Positions 42,717 to 51,898 of a stretch of 64,000 nucleotides of DNA are shown in pieces. This stretch comes from Anammoximicrobium sp964409865 (GTDB lineage: Bacteria; Planctomycetota; Planctomycetia; Pirellulales; Pirellulaceae), in assembly GCA_964409865.1 (NCBI GenBank), contig CAYPGE010000001.1, positions 42,373-106,372 of the forward strand. Direction: 5' to 3'. Numbering within the stretch: the first letter of the stretch is position 1; each line of letters starts with the position of its first letter. A model generated the notes under the pieces. The model saw only the letters and a program-made list of their open reading frames with translations, searched no databases and had not been told where the DNA came from. Both the position numbers and the translations under genes were made by a program.

Positions 42717-45347
42717 TCAGATGTCTAAAGGGTCGGTCAGCACATCGCTCAGCAGTTCATCCGCTGACAGCAGATCCGTATCTATTTCCTTCTCCCCATC
42801 GGCATCCACGCGTCGCGTTCTGTCGTCGCTGGCCAACACGTCCACCAAGCCGTCCTCCAGGATTGGCGTTGACCAGCCGGAAAACACCTCGTCCTGCCGT
42901 TGGCTTATGGCTCCGTCAGCCGCGGGGGCACCCGGCGACAACGACGCCAGGCCGGCGGCAGCCTGCGCTGGTGAGATCTGCGCGATCGCCATCATCGGTC
43001 CAGACGCCGGATCTTCTCCGGCTTCTCCGTCTGGGGCGGGAACAGTGGCATTCAGGACGTTGATGACCCGCACGACGTCGGCGGGAGTGAGGTAGCCGTC
43101 GTTGTTGACATCGTAGTACATGGTCCGAGTTACCGTTTCCCCCTCGCCCTCGGCCGGCTCCGACAGCAGGCGGCTGCCCCCGCGATTCAACTCATTGACC
43201 AGAATCAACGCATCGAGGGGGACGACCGATTGATTGCCGTCGACGTCGGTCGGCATTTCCGCGTTGTGCCAGCCTGTGACGACCGGCAGCGACAGATCCA
43301 CAAATTCGATCGCCGCCCACGGGATGCTGGTTGCCGGCCACAGGTCGTAGAGGTTGCCGGTGCAGTCTTTCGCGTCGAAGGTCAATTCGACCATTCCGCT
43401 GCCAACAACTTGCAGGGAGAACTGAGCTAAGATCAGTTCTTGGTGCGGATCATCGAAGACATTGAATCCCGCGTTGGCCTTCATGCCCAGGGTTCTCAGG
43501 TCCGGGATCCCACTGCTTTTCGTATCGCCCCACCACTGGAGATCCGGCAGCGCGTCTCCGAATTGAACGTCGCCAACACGCTCGACCTGGGACGGATGGT
43601 AACGGATCTCCGCATCTGCCGAACGAATCGCCGTCTCGTCCAATCCGGATGTCACGTAGACATAGACCTCGATCGTCTCGCCTTGCCGCACGCGGTCGAT
43701 GACTTCTCCCGCACGGTTGCGGGCTTCCAAGCGGAATTGCATCACGTCGTCGCGGTCTTCTACGTGTGCCTGGACGCGGAATTCTGAGACAGCGTCGTTG
43801 CCATCGGACACCGTGTAGGTGATCGTCTCGACGCCGGAGAATCCCGCGGCGGGCGAATAGTTGATCCAAGCCCGGTCGTCTGGCCAAAATTCGGGCTCCC
43901 GGCTGATCAGCTCGTTGGCGTCCCAGATTCCCACCGTACCCCCGTGGCTGGCGGATACCGACGTAATGGTCAGCCGTTCCCCGACATCGGGGGCATAGGA
44001 GGCATTTTCCAGCACCGGAATGCCGATTTCGTAGGACGGCTTGGCGATGTGCTCGAAGGGCGGGTCGAGGTAGGCCTGCTCCCATGCAAAAACCTGAATC
44101 GACGCTGGAAAGTCGATCATGAACGGATCATTCTGCGGCTCGACCCAGACATTGATGGCGAGAGGCACGCCGCTAGAGTCCACGACGACGACCAGATCGA
44201 GTCCGTAGAAATCCGGCTTCGGCGAAAACATCAATTCGCCGTCGTTGACCGTAGCCGTCGCGCCCGAGCGGGTCAACGCTGCGGTGATGGGAACGTTCCA
44301 GCCGAAGGCGCCCAACGGCAGGATGTTATCCGACGAATCCTCCTGCACCGTAAAGGCGGCTTCGCGCGCCAGGAAACCTGCCTCGCCGTCGCCTTCGACG
44401 ACGTTCGTCGCGTTCACGGTGGCGTACCAATGCTCGACTGGATCTCGACCCCACGCCGAAGTGTTACCACGCAGCGTAATGTCGTCCAGCACGGTCTCCG
44501 CGGGCGTGCTGCCCAAGGAAGGTGACGCGCGGAAACTGTAGATGGCGCTTCCCACAGGAGCACTGTTTTCAGCCAACAGCGCATGGATCATCTCCAGAGA
44601 ACCGTCGTTTTCGATGCCTCCGCCGAAGTTATCGCTCTGGTTGGAAATCAACTGGACGCGGGACAGTTCCATGTGTCCCCAATTCATGACGCCCCCACCC
44701 ACGCCAAACGCACCATTGAAGTTCTTCCTGTACTCAGGAGGCCAAAAGGCCGTGTTGCTGAGAACCTTGATGTCATCCCCCACCAACTGACCCCCTGGGC
44801 CGTTGGCCAGTCCTCCGCCGCGCACGGCGACGTTGCCTACCAGTCGCACGGATTCAAGCTGCGCCGCGCCCGAATTGAAAATGGCACCTCCGTCGCCGTT
44901 CGCCTTGCCTCCCGCGATTTCGACGTCGCGCAAGGTGAGCGTCCCGGCGTTGCGGATCCCGGCCCCGTCGCCGTCTACCTCGCCAGCGAGGATCGTGAGT
45001 CCTTCGAGTTCCAACACGGCGCCTTCCCAAACATCGAAGGCCCGGTCGGCCAAGCCAGTCGCGTCAATCACCGTTTGCCCGCGGCCGGCGCCCACAATCC
45101 TGACGGCCAACCCGCTTGCACTGATGTCCAGGTCGCCTTCAGCCGCGAGGTCAAGGCGGTACACGCCCGATCCCAAGCGGATCTCGTCCGCCTGGCCGTT
45201 GGCAGCCGCAATTGCGATCGCCTCCCGCAGACTGCCCGTCGAGCCGTCGTCGACAACACTGGGGGAGAAGCTGGCCAGCAGTCGCCGGTCTTCCAAGACT
45301 TCAAAAGCGGTTCTCCGCCGGGTTCTTTGCATTTTCTTGCTGATCAT
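42717..45347 (-). CDS. LEPR-XLL surface protein with beta-helix, Ig-like and dockerin domains
   Basis: 876 residues. The N-terminus RTAFEVLEDRRLLASFSPSV is the planctomycete LEPR-XLL-type signal. Residues about 30-300 are a right-handed parallel beta-helix with N/G ladders (GDGAGIRNAGTLTLRDVEIA, GDGGAIFNSGAAQLESVRLV, VGGGVMNWGHMELSRVQLIS). A cadherin/Ig-like middle follows (GFSGVETITYTVSDGNDAVS), then a cohesin-like sandwich. Near the end is a type I dockerin with two calcium loops (PTDVDGNQSVVPLDALILVN and YYDVNNDGYLTPADVVRVIN). The start at 45347 has GAGGGGAG upstream. Probably exported to the cell surface. It lies downstream of the sigma-kinase-LEPR operon in the same direction. Confidence 0.88.
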   Translation of the reverse strand: MISKKMQRTRRRTAFEVLEDRRLLASFSPSVVDDGSTGSLREAIAIAAANGQADEIRLGSGVYRLDLAAEGDLDISASGLAVRIVGAGRGQTVIDATGLADRAFDVWEGAVLELEGLTILAGEVDGDGAGIRNAGTLTLRDVEIAGGKANGDGGAIFNSGAAQLESVRLVGNVAVRGGGLANGPGGQLVGDDIKVLSNTAFWPPEYRKNFNGAFGVGGGVMNWGHMELSRVQLISNQSDNFGGGIENDGSLEMIHALLAENSAPVGSAIYSFRASPSLGSTPAETVLDDITLRGNTSAWGRDPVEHWYATVNATNVVEGDGEAGFLAREAAFTVQEDSSDNILPLGAFGWNVPITAALTRSGATATVNDGELMFSPKPDFYGLDLVVVVDSSGVPLAINVWVEPQNDPFMIDFPASIQVFAWEQAYLDPPFEHIAKPSYEIGIPVLENASYAPDVGERLTITSVSASHGGTVGIWDANELISREPEFWPDDRAWINYSPAAGFSGVETITYTVSDGNDAVSEFRVQAHVEDRDDVMQFRLEARNRAGEVIDRVRQGETIEVYVYVTSGLDETAIRSADAEIRYHPSQVERVGDVQFGDALPDLQWWGDTKSSGIPDLRTLGMKANAGFNVFDDPHQELILAQFSLQVVGSGMVELTFDAKDCTGNLYDLWPATSIPWAAIEFVDLSLPVVTGWHNAEMPTDVDGNQSVVPLDALILVNELNRGGSRLLSEPAEGEGETVTRTMYYDVNNDGYLTPADVVRVINVLNATVPAPDGEAGEDPASGPMMAIAQISPAQAAAGLASLSPGAPAADGAISQRQDEVFSGWSTPILEDGLVDVLASDDRTRRVDADGEKEIDTDLLSADELLSDVLTDPLDI

Positions 45348-45681
45348 CGCTGCTCCCCTCACATCTGCGATCGTTCCACAACAGTCTGTGCGAATTCTCG
45401 ACTGGGCTGCCTGTCGCGAAGAACCGCCACGGACTAGATCCAGTCTGGTTCTACAGGTATAGAACGATTTTGCCGGATGTTGTCACGCGCGGGCGACAGA
45501 GGCTCCGTGGTCCAGGCACGCTTAGGGAACCGCACCCGGCTGCATCGTCGGCAAGACTAGTTCCGCCGGGACGGTGTTGATAGGCTGGATTCTGCTTCCC
45601 TTCGCGGCCTGGCTTTGCCACCGGTGCCGGCCCGGCGCCCCTCAGTATCCAGCCGGCGTAAAACATTTACTGCGGGCTGGC
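45348..45681. other. Gap between two LEPR-XLL genes, probable promoter region
   Basis: About 330 bp with no convincing gene. The sequence CTTCGCGGCCTGGCTTTGCC and a CCGGCTGGATACTG/GGCTGGATTCTG pair give imperfect inverted repeats. The dockerin gene probably has its own promoter here. Confidence 0.4.
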
Positions 45682-47181
45682 TCAGGCAGCGGGCGTGGTA
45701 TCGTCGTGAGGTTTGCGTTCGGAGTCGTCTTCCGCCCGTTTGTTGCTGCGCGAGTCGGTCGGCGCCGCCTCGTCCGAAGCCGGACGGGACGCCGCTTCGT
45801 GCCCAGCGGGCATGCGGTTCGGCAGATCCACTTCCATCGCCATCACCTCGCCCTGAAGTCCCTCGATTTCGGCCTCTTCCGAAAACGTCCGATCGAAGCC
45901 GGCAAGCCACTCATCGTCATTGTATTGGCCGTCAATGTGGGGCAACTCAGAATGACGCAGCCGTGTTGATCTCATGGTCTCGTAGGCGATTTGTCCCAAG
46001 TCAAACATCTCTCCATCGTAGGCAAGGCCTGCATCCTGATTACTTCCGAGTTCCGTGGTCCAACCAATCCGCAGAAGACCGGCCGTCAACCATTGATGAT
46101 CGTGAAACAAAAGACTACGCCCCGTCGTCCCACCGACTCGATCGCTCGCCGTGGAATCGCTGGCTGCCCGCATATCTTTGTCAGCAAACAAGAAGCCGAG
46201 ACCTTCCATCATCGAGAAGCCGCGTCCCGCTGACAGCCGCGGGCTGAGTTCGATGACCAGTCCACGGTCTTGCCACTCACGCTCTACGCTCCGGCTGCGC
46301 GCTGCGAAGTTGAATTCAGCGGTGAGGACAATCCCCTCGTTCAGCAAGTCGAATAGGAATTGGCTGTCCGAAGCACGATCCGTCAGGAGCGTGACGGGAT
46401 TTCGATTGTTGAGCATCGAAGTCGTGCCGCGGTGCAGCAAGTCATGAGCGGTCCCTGGCAGCAGACTACCTGGCAGGGAATCCATGAGATTGGTTGAGCC
46501 GAGATCGCGAAACAGGGCAGGCGGATCAGAATTCCCCAGTTCGAAGAACCCCGCAACGGGCGAGACGACATGGTCCTGTGACGAGTTCTCCGGGCCGAGG
46601 ACGTTAAGGTCGATCGATCCAAAGTGAATCTCGTCACTCGCCAGTGGGCCAGTCGCGCCGTACAGGAGGACGACCGAGCGAGGCATCGAGGTAGCCGGTT
46701 CGGTCAAGAAAGAGACCGTGCCTGCCGCCTCCGCGCGAAACGGGGCGCGAAAGAGCAGAAAATCCCCTGCGCCAACCGGCCGCATGCCGCTGAAGGCGCC
46801 CACTTCGTCCAACAATCCGGAAGCCGTCCCGCCGCTGACCAGGCCGTTCTTGTACACCGAGCCGAATTCCATGTTGCCGGAGGGAACAACGCGGTCCGCG
46901 TCGAAAGCCAGGTCGAGATACGCGGCAAACACGCCTTTAGCGTCGCTGCGCAAGTCCGCCACGTAGGCATTCAGGTAGAACTCCTCCCCCGCCGGAACCG
47001 ACGTGATGGGCTGGCCCGCAAGGTCGCTCAACTCCAAGCGGAATTGGACGCTTGGGGTGCCTTCGATCACCCCCGAAACACCGGTCGTCAACAACAGGCG
47101 TTGCTCGAACTGTTCAAACCAGAGTGGTCGAAACATGACCATCGAAGCACCTCGCATTCGCGTACGAACCTGTCCTTTCAT
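45682..47181 (-). CDS. LEPR-XLL surface protein in the sigma-kinase operon
   Basis: 499 residues. The start at 47181 overlaps the kinase stop as ATGA. The N-terminal segment FRPLWFEQFEQRLLLTTGVS is a LEPR-XLL-type signal. Residues about 45-190 look like a cohesin-type sandwich (VQFRLELSDLAGQPITSVPA, FYLNAYVADLRSD, YLDLAFDADRVVPSG). The remainder is unrecognised, with an acidic, low-complexity C-terminus (ASRPASDEAAPTDSRSNKRA). Its coupling to a sigma factor and a kinase suggests it is either the regulated output or a sensed surface component. Confidence 0.8.
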   Translation of the reverse strand: MKGQVRTRMRGASMVMFRPLWFEQFEQRLLLTTGVSGVIEGTPSVQFRLELSDLAGQPITSVPAGEEFYLNAYVADLRSDAKGVFAAYLDLAFDADRVVPSGNMEFGSVYKNGLVSGGTASGLLDEVGAFSGMRPVGAGDFLLFRAPFRAEAAGTVSFLTEPATSMPRSVVLLYGATGPLASDEIHFGSIDLNVLGPENSSQDHVVSPVAGFFELGNSDPPALFRDLGSTNLMDSLPGSLLPGTAHDLLHRGTTSMLNNRNPVTLLTDRASDSQFLFDLLNEGIVLTAEFNFAARSRSVEREWQDRGLVIELSPRLSAGRGFSMMEGLGFLFADKDMRAASDSTASDRVGGTTGRSLLFHDHQWLTAGLLRIGWTTELGSNQDAGLAYDGEMFDLGQIAYETMRSTRLRHSELPHIDGQYNDDEWLAGFDRTFSEEAEIEGLQGEVMAMEVDLPNRMPAGHEAASRPASDEAAPTDSRSNKRAEDDSERKPHDDTTPAA

Positions 47182-49865
47182 GGCAAGGAAGGCACGACAG
47201 TTCGTTCTTCCTGGTCGTGAGTTTCGTCGTGCGTATCTTCTTCGGAGGCGGCCACGCGGCCAGCCCCTCCCTCCCGTCCCATCCATGCCTGAACCCGTCG
47301 GAGATTCTCCTGGCTTTTCGCCAAAAACTCGCCGATTTGTTGCACGTCCGGAGCAGCGTCCCGGGCCGCTTGCTGGTGCTCGACGGCGTTTCGGTACGCA
47401 GACAGCGCTTCGTCGAGTCGCCCGGCACGTTCATGCGCCAGCCCCAGATTGTTCAGCGCCCCGCCGAGGGTGCTGCGATAATTCACGTCGTCCGCAGACG
47501 CCTCAACCAGACGCTGCAGAATGCCGCACGCTTTGTCGAGCGCCGCTTGGGCCGCCTCCTGCTGACCGAGCAGATCCAACGTGCGTCCCAGATTGTTGGC
47601 CGCCACGGCAAGATCCAACCGGTGGCGAGCAACGGCCGGCGATCCTTGGGCGAGCCGCTCGTAGACTTCGACGGCCTCCGAGTAGCACTTCCGCGCGGCG
47701 TCCAGTTGTCCGTTTCGGCCCAGCAACGATCCGTGATTGTTCAGGGCGAGCCCCAAGTCGCTTTCGGCCGTCCCGTCGGTCGTGCCGGCAGTTGCCAACG
47801 GTCGCAGGATGGCCAACGAACGCGAACTGAACTCCAACGCCTTCGCCGGATCGGCTGTCTGGTACAGGAAACTCACGTTGTTGTACGTGCCGGCCAGTCG
47901 CCGCCGCAGGGCCCTATCGCCGGGCTGTATGTCCAGGAGTCGCTCCTGGATTTGGATCGCCCGCTCGTAGTACGTCCATGCGTCCTCGACCTGGCCCGTT
48001 TGGCCGTGCAGCAGCCCGAGGTTGCCCAGCGTCAGAGCCAAATCGCGCTGGCATATGGGATTGGCCGGTTCGTCAGCGACGAGCCCTTCTTGAAGCGTGA
48101 TGGCCTTCCGGTAAGCCTCCAAAGCCGGCTCGGTCTCACCGCCATTGGCCCGCAGCAGCCCGATGTTGTTGTAGCACATGGCCAGCTTCGTCCGTGTGTC
48201 GTCCGTCGCCGCTGAATCACGGGATAGCTCGTGCAACACGGTCGCCGCCTGCTCGTACGATTGCAGTGCCTCGCTTGGTTCGCCCAGCCGTTCGAGAAGC
48301 TCGGCCGATTTGAAGTGTGCCACCGCGAGCCCGGTTTGCAGACGCGGGTCCTGGCCGGCACGCTGGATGAATTCCCGGTAATAGCGCAAGGTGTCGCCCA
48401 GCAGTTCGCGCCGCAGCGATTCGGTGCCGGGGATGTCGCCCAGCCGCTGGGCGGCAAAGAGGCCGAAATGATCGACCACGCTCCCCGCCTGCCGCAGATT
48501 CTCCTCGGCCTGTTTCAGATTCTGTTCGGCCAGTTGCAGCGCGCGGCGCGTCTGTGCCTGCTGCCGCACGATCAGCAGCGCCGCGGTTGCGGTTCCGGCG
48601 AGGGCCGCGATCAAGAACACAAACGACAGCGCCACCAGACTGCGATGACGGCCCGCCCACTTGCTGATCCGGTCAGACCACGACGGGCGGCGGGCCCGGA
48701 TCGGCTGTCCTGCGGCAAATCGGCGCAGATCGTCCGCCAGCTCGCGGGCCGTCCGGTAGCGGGCGGAGCGTTGCTTCGAGATCGCTTTCAGGACGATCGT
48801 CTCCAGGTCCACAGGCACTGCCGGGTTGACTCGCCGCAGAGGCGCCGGCTCTTCCTGTTCGATCTGCCGCAAGAACTGTTGCTGATCGTCGGCGTCGAAC
48901 GCCTTGCGGAGCGTCAGCAGTTCGTACAGGGTGATGCCCAACGAGTAGACGTCGGTGCGCTGATCAACTCGGTTCGTGCGGCCCAGCGCCTGTTCGGGAC
49001 TCATGTAGCGGACGGACCCGATCACGGCGCCCGTGCTCGTGAGACCGGCTTCGCCTCGGCAACGCGCCAGGCCAAAGTCGGTGACCCAAGGCGCGCCGGC
49101 GCGGTCGATCAGGATGTTGGACGGCTTGATGTCGCGATGGACAATGCCGCCATCGTGCGCGTGTTGCAGCGCATCGGCGACCTGAGCGCCCAGCTTCGCC
49201 ACGGACAGAAAGAACGCGCGGTCCCTCGTGGAGTGAGCGGTTGAAAAGCACTTCGCCGTGTCGGCTGCGGCTGCTGGTGATTCGCCGATCCCCTCGCCCC
49301 GTTTGGTACGGCGCAGGTCTTCGATCACCACGTCCAAGGACTGCCCATCGACGAACTGCATGCTGTAGTAGTGAACGCCTCGCTCGCAGCCGACGGAATA
49401 CACCGGCACGATGTGGGGATGGTGCAGCCGGGCTGCAGCCTGGGCTTCGATGGTGAACCGCGCGAGCTGTTCCTGATTCAGCACCGCGGCGAACGGGAGC
49501 ACCTTCAGCGCCACCTTGCGGCCCAGCGTCACTTGCATCGCCTCGTAGACGATTCCCATACCTCCGCGGCCAAGTTCGCGGATGATTTGAAACTCTCCCA
49601 GGCGGCAAGCTTCGTCACGGCTTGCTTCCAAGAGATCCGTGTTCAGGACTCCTGGCGGCGGAAAAGCATGTTGAAGGAACTGGAGGCTATCGAGATACCC
49701 GCGCAGCTGGTCCGCCGACTCCGGGTGCGCGCCGATGATCTCCTCGGCGTCAACCGCTTCACCGCGTTGCAGGCGGTCCACGAAATCATCCAGGATGGCC
49801 AGCAGTTTTTGCTGATCGGCGTCAGCCGGGTCAACGGCGTCGCGTTGGGCGATCGCAGAACTCAT
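47178..49865 (-). CDS. Transmembrane Ser/Thr protein kinase with TPR sensor domain
   Basis: 895 residues. The kinase domain starts at about residue 90: IIRELGRGGMGIVYEAMQVT (Gly loop), RKVALKVLPF (ATP lysine), GGIVHRDIKPSNILIDRAGA (catalytic loop), WVTDFGLARC, VIGSVRYMSPEQALG, and DVYSLGITLYELLT. All catalytic residues are present. After about residue 420 there is a membrane helix (LVALSFVFLIAALAGTATAA), a coiled coil, and then about eight TPR motifs (YNNIGLLRANGGETEPALEA, LGNLGLLHGQTGQVEDAWTY). The start at 49865 overlaps the sigma-factor stop as ATGA. It should phosphorylate the co-encoded ECF sigma factor, as proposed for ECF groups linked to kinases. Confidence 0.93.
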   Translation of the reverse strand: MSSAIAQRDAVDPADADQQKLLAILDDFVDRLQRGEAVDAEEIIGAHPESADQLRGYLDSLQFLQHAFPPPGVLNTDLLEASRDEACRLGEFQIIRELGRGGMGIVYEAMQVTLGRKVALKVLPFAAVLNQEQLARFTIEAQAAARLHHPHIVPVYSVGCERGVHYYSMQFVDGQSLDVVIEDLRRTKRGEGIGESPAAAADTAKCFSTAHSTRDRAFFLSVAKLGAQVADALQHAHDGGIVHRDIKPSNILIDRAGAPWVTDFGLARCRGEAGLTSTGAVIGSVRYMSPEQALGRTNRVDQRTDVYSLGITLYELLTLRKAFDADDQQQFLRQIEQEEPAPLRRVNPAVPVDLETIVLKAISKQRSARYRTARELADDLRRFAAGQPIRARRPSWSDRISKWAGRHRSLVALSFVFLIAALAGTATAALLIVRQQAQTRRALQLAEQNLKQAEENLRQAGSVVDHFGLFAAQRLGDIPGTESLRRELLGDTLRYYREFIQRAGQDPRLQTGLAVAHFKSAELLERLGEPSEALQSYEQAATVLHELSRDSAATDDTRTKLAMCYNNIGLLRANGGETEPALEAYRKAITLQEGLVADEPANPICQRDLALTLGNLGLLHGQTGQVEDAWTYYERAIQIQERLLDIQPGDRALRRRLAGTYNNVSFLYQTADPAKALEFSSRSLAILRPLATAGTTDGTAESDLGLALNNHGSLLGRNGQLDAARKCYSEAVEVYERLAQGSPAVARHRLDLAVAANNLGRTLDLLGQQEAAQAALDKACGILQRLVEASADDVNYRSTLGGALNNLGLAHERAGRLDEALSAYRNAVEHQQAARDAAPDVQQIGEFLAKSQENLRRVQAWMGREGGAGRVAASEEDTHDETHDQEERTVVPSLP

Positions 49866-50494
49866 ATCAGCCCCTTGTCGGTCAGCTGTTGGCGCAACTT
49901 GTCCACGGCCCGGAGCCACAACATGCGCACGGCGCCGGCCGAACGTTGCATTTGTTCCGCCACTTCCGCGAACGACATCCCTTCCAGATTACGCAACAGC
50001 AGCACTTGGCAGTAGTCCGGCGGCAATTCGGCCAGTTCATCGGCCAGCATCACCGCGCGTTCATGCTGCATCGCGCGCGAACTGGGTGAGGGAGCATGGT
50101 CTGCCAAGACCGATGCCAGCCGGGCGGTGGATCGTTCCAGCTTCGCCCCGACCTCGTCCAGGGATACCTCCCGCCGGACATCCCGCTTTTCCGCCAGCAG
50201 GTGTTTCTCGTAGAGGTGCGTCAATTGGCTGGCCAGAATCCGCTGCAGCCAGGCCAGGAATTCGGCTTCCGTCCGGCCGCGAAACTGGTCAAACGTGCGA
50301 TGCGCCTGCAAGAAGGTCTCTTGGACCACATCCGAAGGGCTCACGCGCACTTGCAGCCTGGCGCCGACTTGTGCGGCGGCAACCAGCTTGATGTAGTTGG
50401 CGTAGGTCTGCAGCAACCGTCCCAGCGACTCGCGCATTCCCTGCCGGGCTTCCGCGATCAGAGTTTCGGCGCTGGACTGGTCCTTGGACCGCAT
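49862..50494 (-). CDS. ECF-type RNA polymerase sigma factor, kinase-linked
   Basis: 210 residues. Region 2: LLQTYANYIKLVAAAQVGAR, SDVVQETFLQAHRTFDQFRG, AEFLAWLQRILASQLTHLYE. Region 4: ADELAELPPDYCQVLLLRNL, GMSFAEVAEQMQRSAGAVRM, LWLRAVDKLRQQL. A long linker of charged residues joins them. No anti-sigma factor is nearby; the gene is directly followed by a kinase, the arrangement known for planctomycete ECF groups with STK partners. AGGGAGA lies 6 bases upstream of the ATG. Confidence 0.93.
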   Translation of the reverse strand: MRSKDQSSAETLIAEARQGMRESLGRLLQTYANYIKLVAAAQVGARLQVRVSPSDVVQETFLQAHRTFDQFRGRTEAEFLAWLQRILASQLTHLYEKHLLAEKRDVRREVSLDEVGAKLERSTARLASVLADHAPSPSSRAMQHERAVMLADELAELPPDYCQVLLLRNLEGMSFAEVAEQMQRSAGAVRMLWLRAVDKLRQQLTDKGLI

Positions 50495-50619
50495 GATGCA
50501 GTTCTCCCTAGCATAGCAGAGCGAATGCAGTCCGTTTCGTCACGCGATTTTCAGGATTTTTCGAACAGCCCAAGACCTCCACTGCTACCGCGGTCACCAA
50601 GGCCGTCCGATTCCCGTCT

Positions 50620-50697
50620 GACCTTTCCCCGGACGGTCGCTACGGACTGTCCAGTGCGGACGACGACGCGGTCGGGCTCTTGGGACTGCCGCCATAG
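50620..50697 (+). pseudogene. Degraded WD40-repeat remnant
   Basis: The short frame DLSPDGRYGLSSADDDAVGL followed by LGLPP and a stop has the shape of a final WD40 blade ('FSPDGRyaLSgs.D.tvrLW.LP'). Just upstream, in another frame, GHQG-like sequence may be the preceding part of the blade, so a frameshift has occurred. It is the stump of a deleted gene beside the sigma operon. Confidence 0.55.
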
Positions 50698-50777
50698 TCC
50701 GCTGATCCGCACCACGAATGGCAGGGATTCCCTCCCGTCTTGGTGTTGAGCGTAATTCACTGGAGTCTGCGAGCGTA

Positions 50778-50905
50778 TCGGCTCAACCCGTGATTCTAGC
50801 TGGGGAACCGGCTCCGCAGATGGTACGGGAACCGGACTCGAATCATGAATCCGCTGATGATACAATTTGGGTGAAGGCATCGAACGAAGGCGGCATGGCC
50901 GTTGC
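50778..50905. repeat. Dispersed repeat preceding small genes, copy 2
   Basis: Homologous to 38830-38963: starts TATCGGCTCAACCCGTGATT and runs to GAAGGCATCGAACGAAGGCG. It ends at an ATG followed by a 14-codon frame (MAVALRFAKKSRD), which recalls the LALRF.-K-R end of the 41.2-kb direct repeat. No antitoxin gene is left after it. Confidence 0.75.
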
Positions 50906-50954
50906 ACTGCGGTTTGCCAAGAAGTCACGAGACTAGCGAGTTGGCGGCGACGGC

Positions 50955-51075
50955 TGCTATACTCAAGTAAGGATCGGCGAATCAATAACTGTCGCGATTT
51001 CAAAGTAGCCATCACGCTCCGCGTGATGATCGCCAACAAGAACTGGACAGTTATTGATTCGCCGATCCTAAGTGG
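50955..51075. repeat. MITE-like element, CTCCGCGTGATG copy
   Basis: AGGATCGGCGAATCAATAAC at about 50969 and its inverse GTTATTGATTCGCCGATCCT at about 51050-51069 form perfect 20-bp terminal arms. The core AAAGTAGCCATCACGCTCCG followed by CGTGATGATC matches the elements at 24.2 kb and 57.2 kb. It lies 38 bp before the start of the next gene. Confidence 0.9.
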
Positions 51076-51107
51076 CGATTCTCGCGATCGGGCATGGGAG
51101 ACTCGTA

Positions 51108-51446
51108 ATGACCCTGCAAACACAACCCGCGATCGAACCTTGGGAGTCGGCCGACGAGGAGCGGGCCGCGAAGCTCAGGGAACTGTTGGACTCGGAGCCG
51201 CTGCCCATGATTCAGAAGTCGATCGACGCCTTTCGTCGCGATCTGCCCGAGTTGCTCCAGACGCATCCTGGCAAGTGGGTTGCTTACCACGGCGACGAGC
51301 GGGTCGGCTTCGGCAGAACCGAGACGGAATTGTATCAACGGTGTTTCGATCGCGGTCTCACCCGCGACGACTTCATCGTAGGCTTTGCCGAGCCTGGGGC
51401 ATTCGATCCAGACGACGAGATCGAGGTCACGTGCCGGGACGTCTGA
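51108..51446 (+). CDS. Small DUF5678-like protein (tentative)
   Basis: 112 residues. FRRDLPELLQTHPGKWVAYH followed by GDERVGFGRTETELYQRCFD resembles the short DUF5678 pattern ('f...LpeLl..hpGkwVa..g..vv..g.t..eL...a...G'), and DFIVGFAEPGAFDPDDEIEV forms the end. GGGAG lies 8 bases upstream of the ATG. These proteins commonly precede a small aspartyl-protease-like gene, as here, with overlapping ends. Confidence 0.65.
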   Translation: MTLQTQPAIEPWESADEERAAKLRELLDSEPLPMIQKSIDAFRRDLPELLQTHPGKWVAYHGDERVGFGRTETELYQRCFDRGLTRDDFIVGFAEPGAFDPDDEIEVTCRDV

Positions 51447-51898
51447 AACCGGGATCTGGACCTGTGCCTACGATCATTCGCGATTCGCCCTATTTTGACC
51501 AGCCGACACGCGTGCAACTTCGCGGGCGCTCGTTTTCCGTCAAACGCGATCAGATCATCCTGTGGATCAGCATTACCGAGAAAGGCATCCCGCAACCCGA
51601 CCCACGCGTACCCCGCTTTCCGGCCATTCTGGATAGCGGCTGCAATTACAATCTGCTGATCAACGAGCAGCACTTGACCGCCTGGGCGGGTATTCAGCCG
51701 GGCTACCTCCGCCAACTGGCGCGCATGCGCGTCGCTGGCGAACCCTCAGCGACGCTTGCCTCGGATCACCCGCGGCAGGCCCGCCAAGTCCTTGACCGTC
51801 TGCACGGCTTGGAATCGCCCGTCGCGGTCGAGCAGTTGTTGCACGGCCGCTTCGATCATCGGGCTGATTTCCAGCAGCAACCAGCCGCCCGGACGTAG
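51431..51898 (+). CDS. Retropepsin-like aspartic protease family protein, C-terminus doubtful
   Basis: About 155 residues from GTG 51431; a GTG at 51464 is an alternative start. VPRFPAILDSGCNYNLLINE has the shape of a retropepsin-like active site, with D-S-G in place of D-T/S-G and the following hydrophobic strand. RVQLRGRSFSVKRDQIILWI is a preceding strand. After about residue 108 the frame runs into the antisense strand of prmC for about 150 bp, where its composition is that of a shadow. The gene was probably truncated at its 3' end and reads through to a chance stop. Confidence 0.55.
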   Translation: MPGRLKPGSGPVPTIIRDSPYFDQPTRVQLRGRSFSVKRDQIILWISITEKGIPQPDPRVPRFPAILDSGCNYNLLINEQHLTAWAGIQPGYLRQLARMRVAGEPSATLASDHPRQARQVLDRLHGLESPVAVEQLLHGRFDHRADFQQQPAART

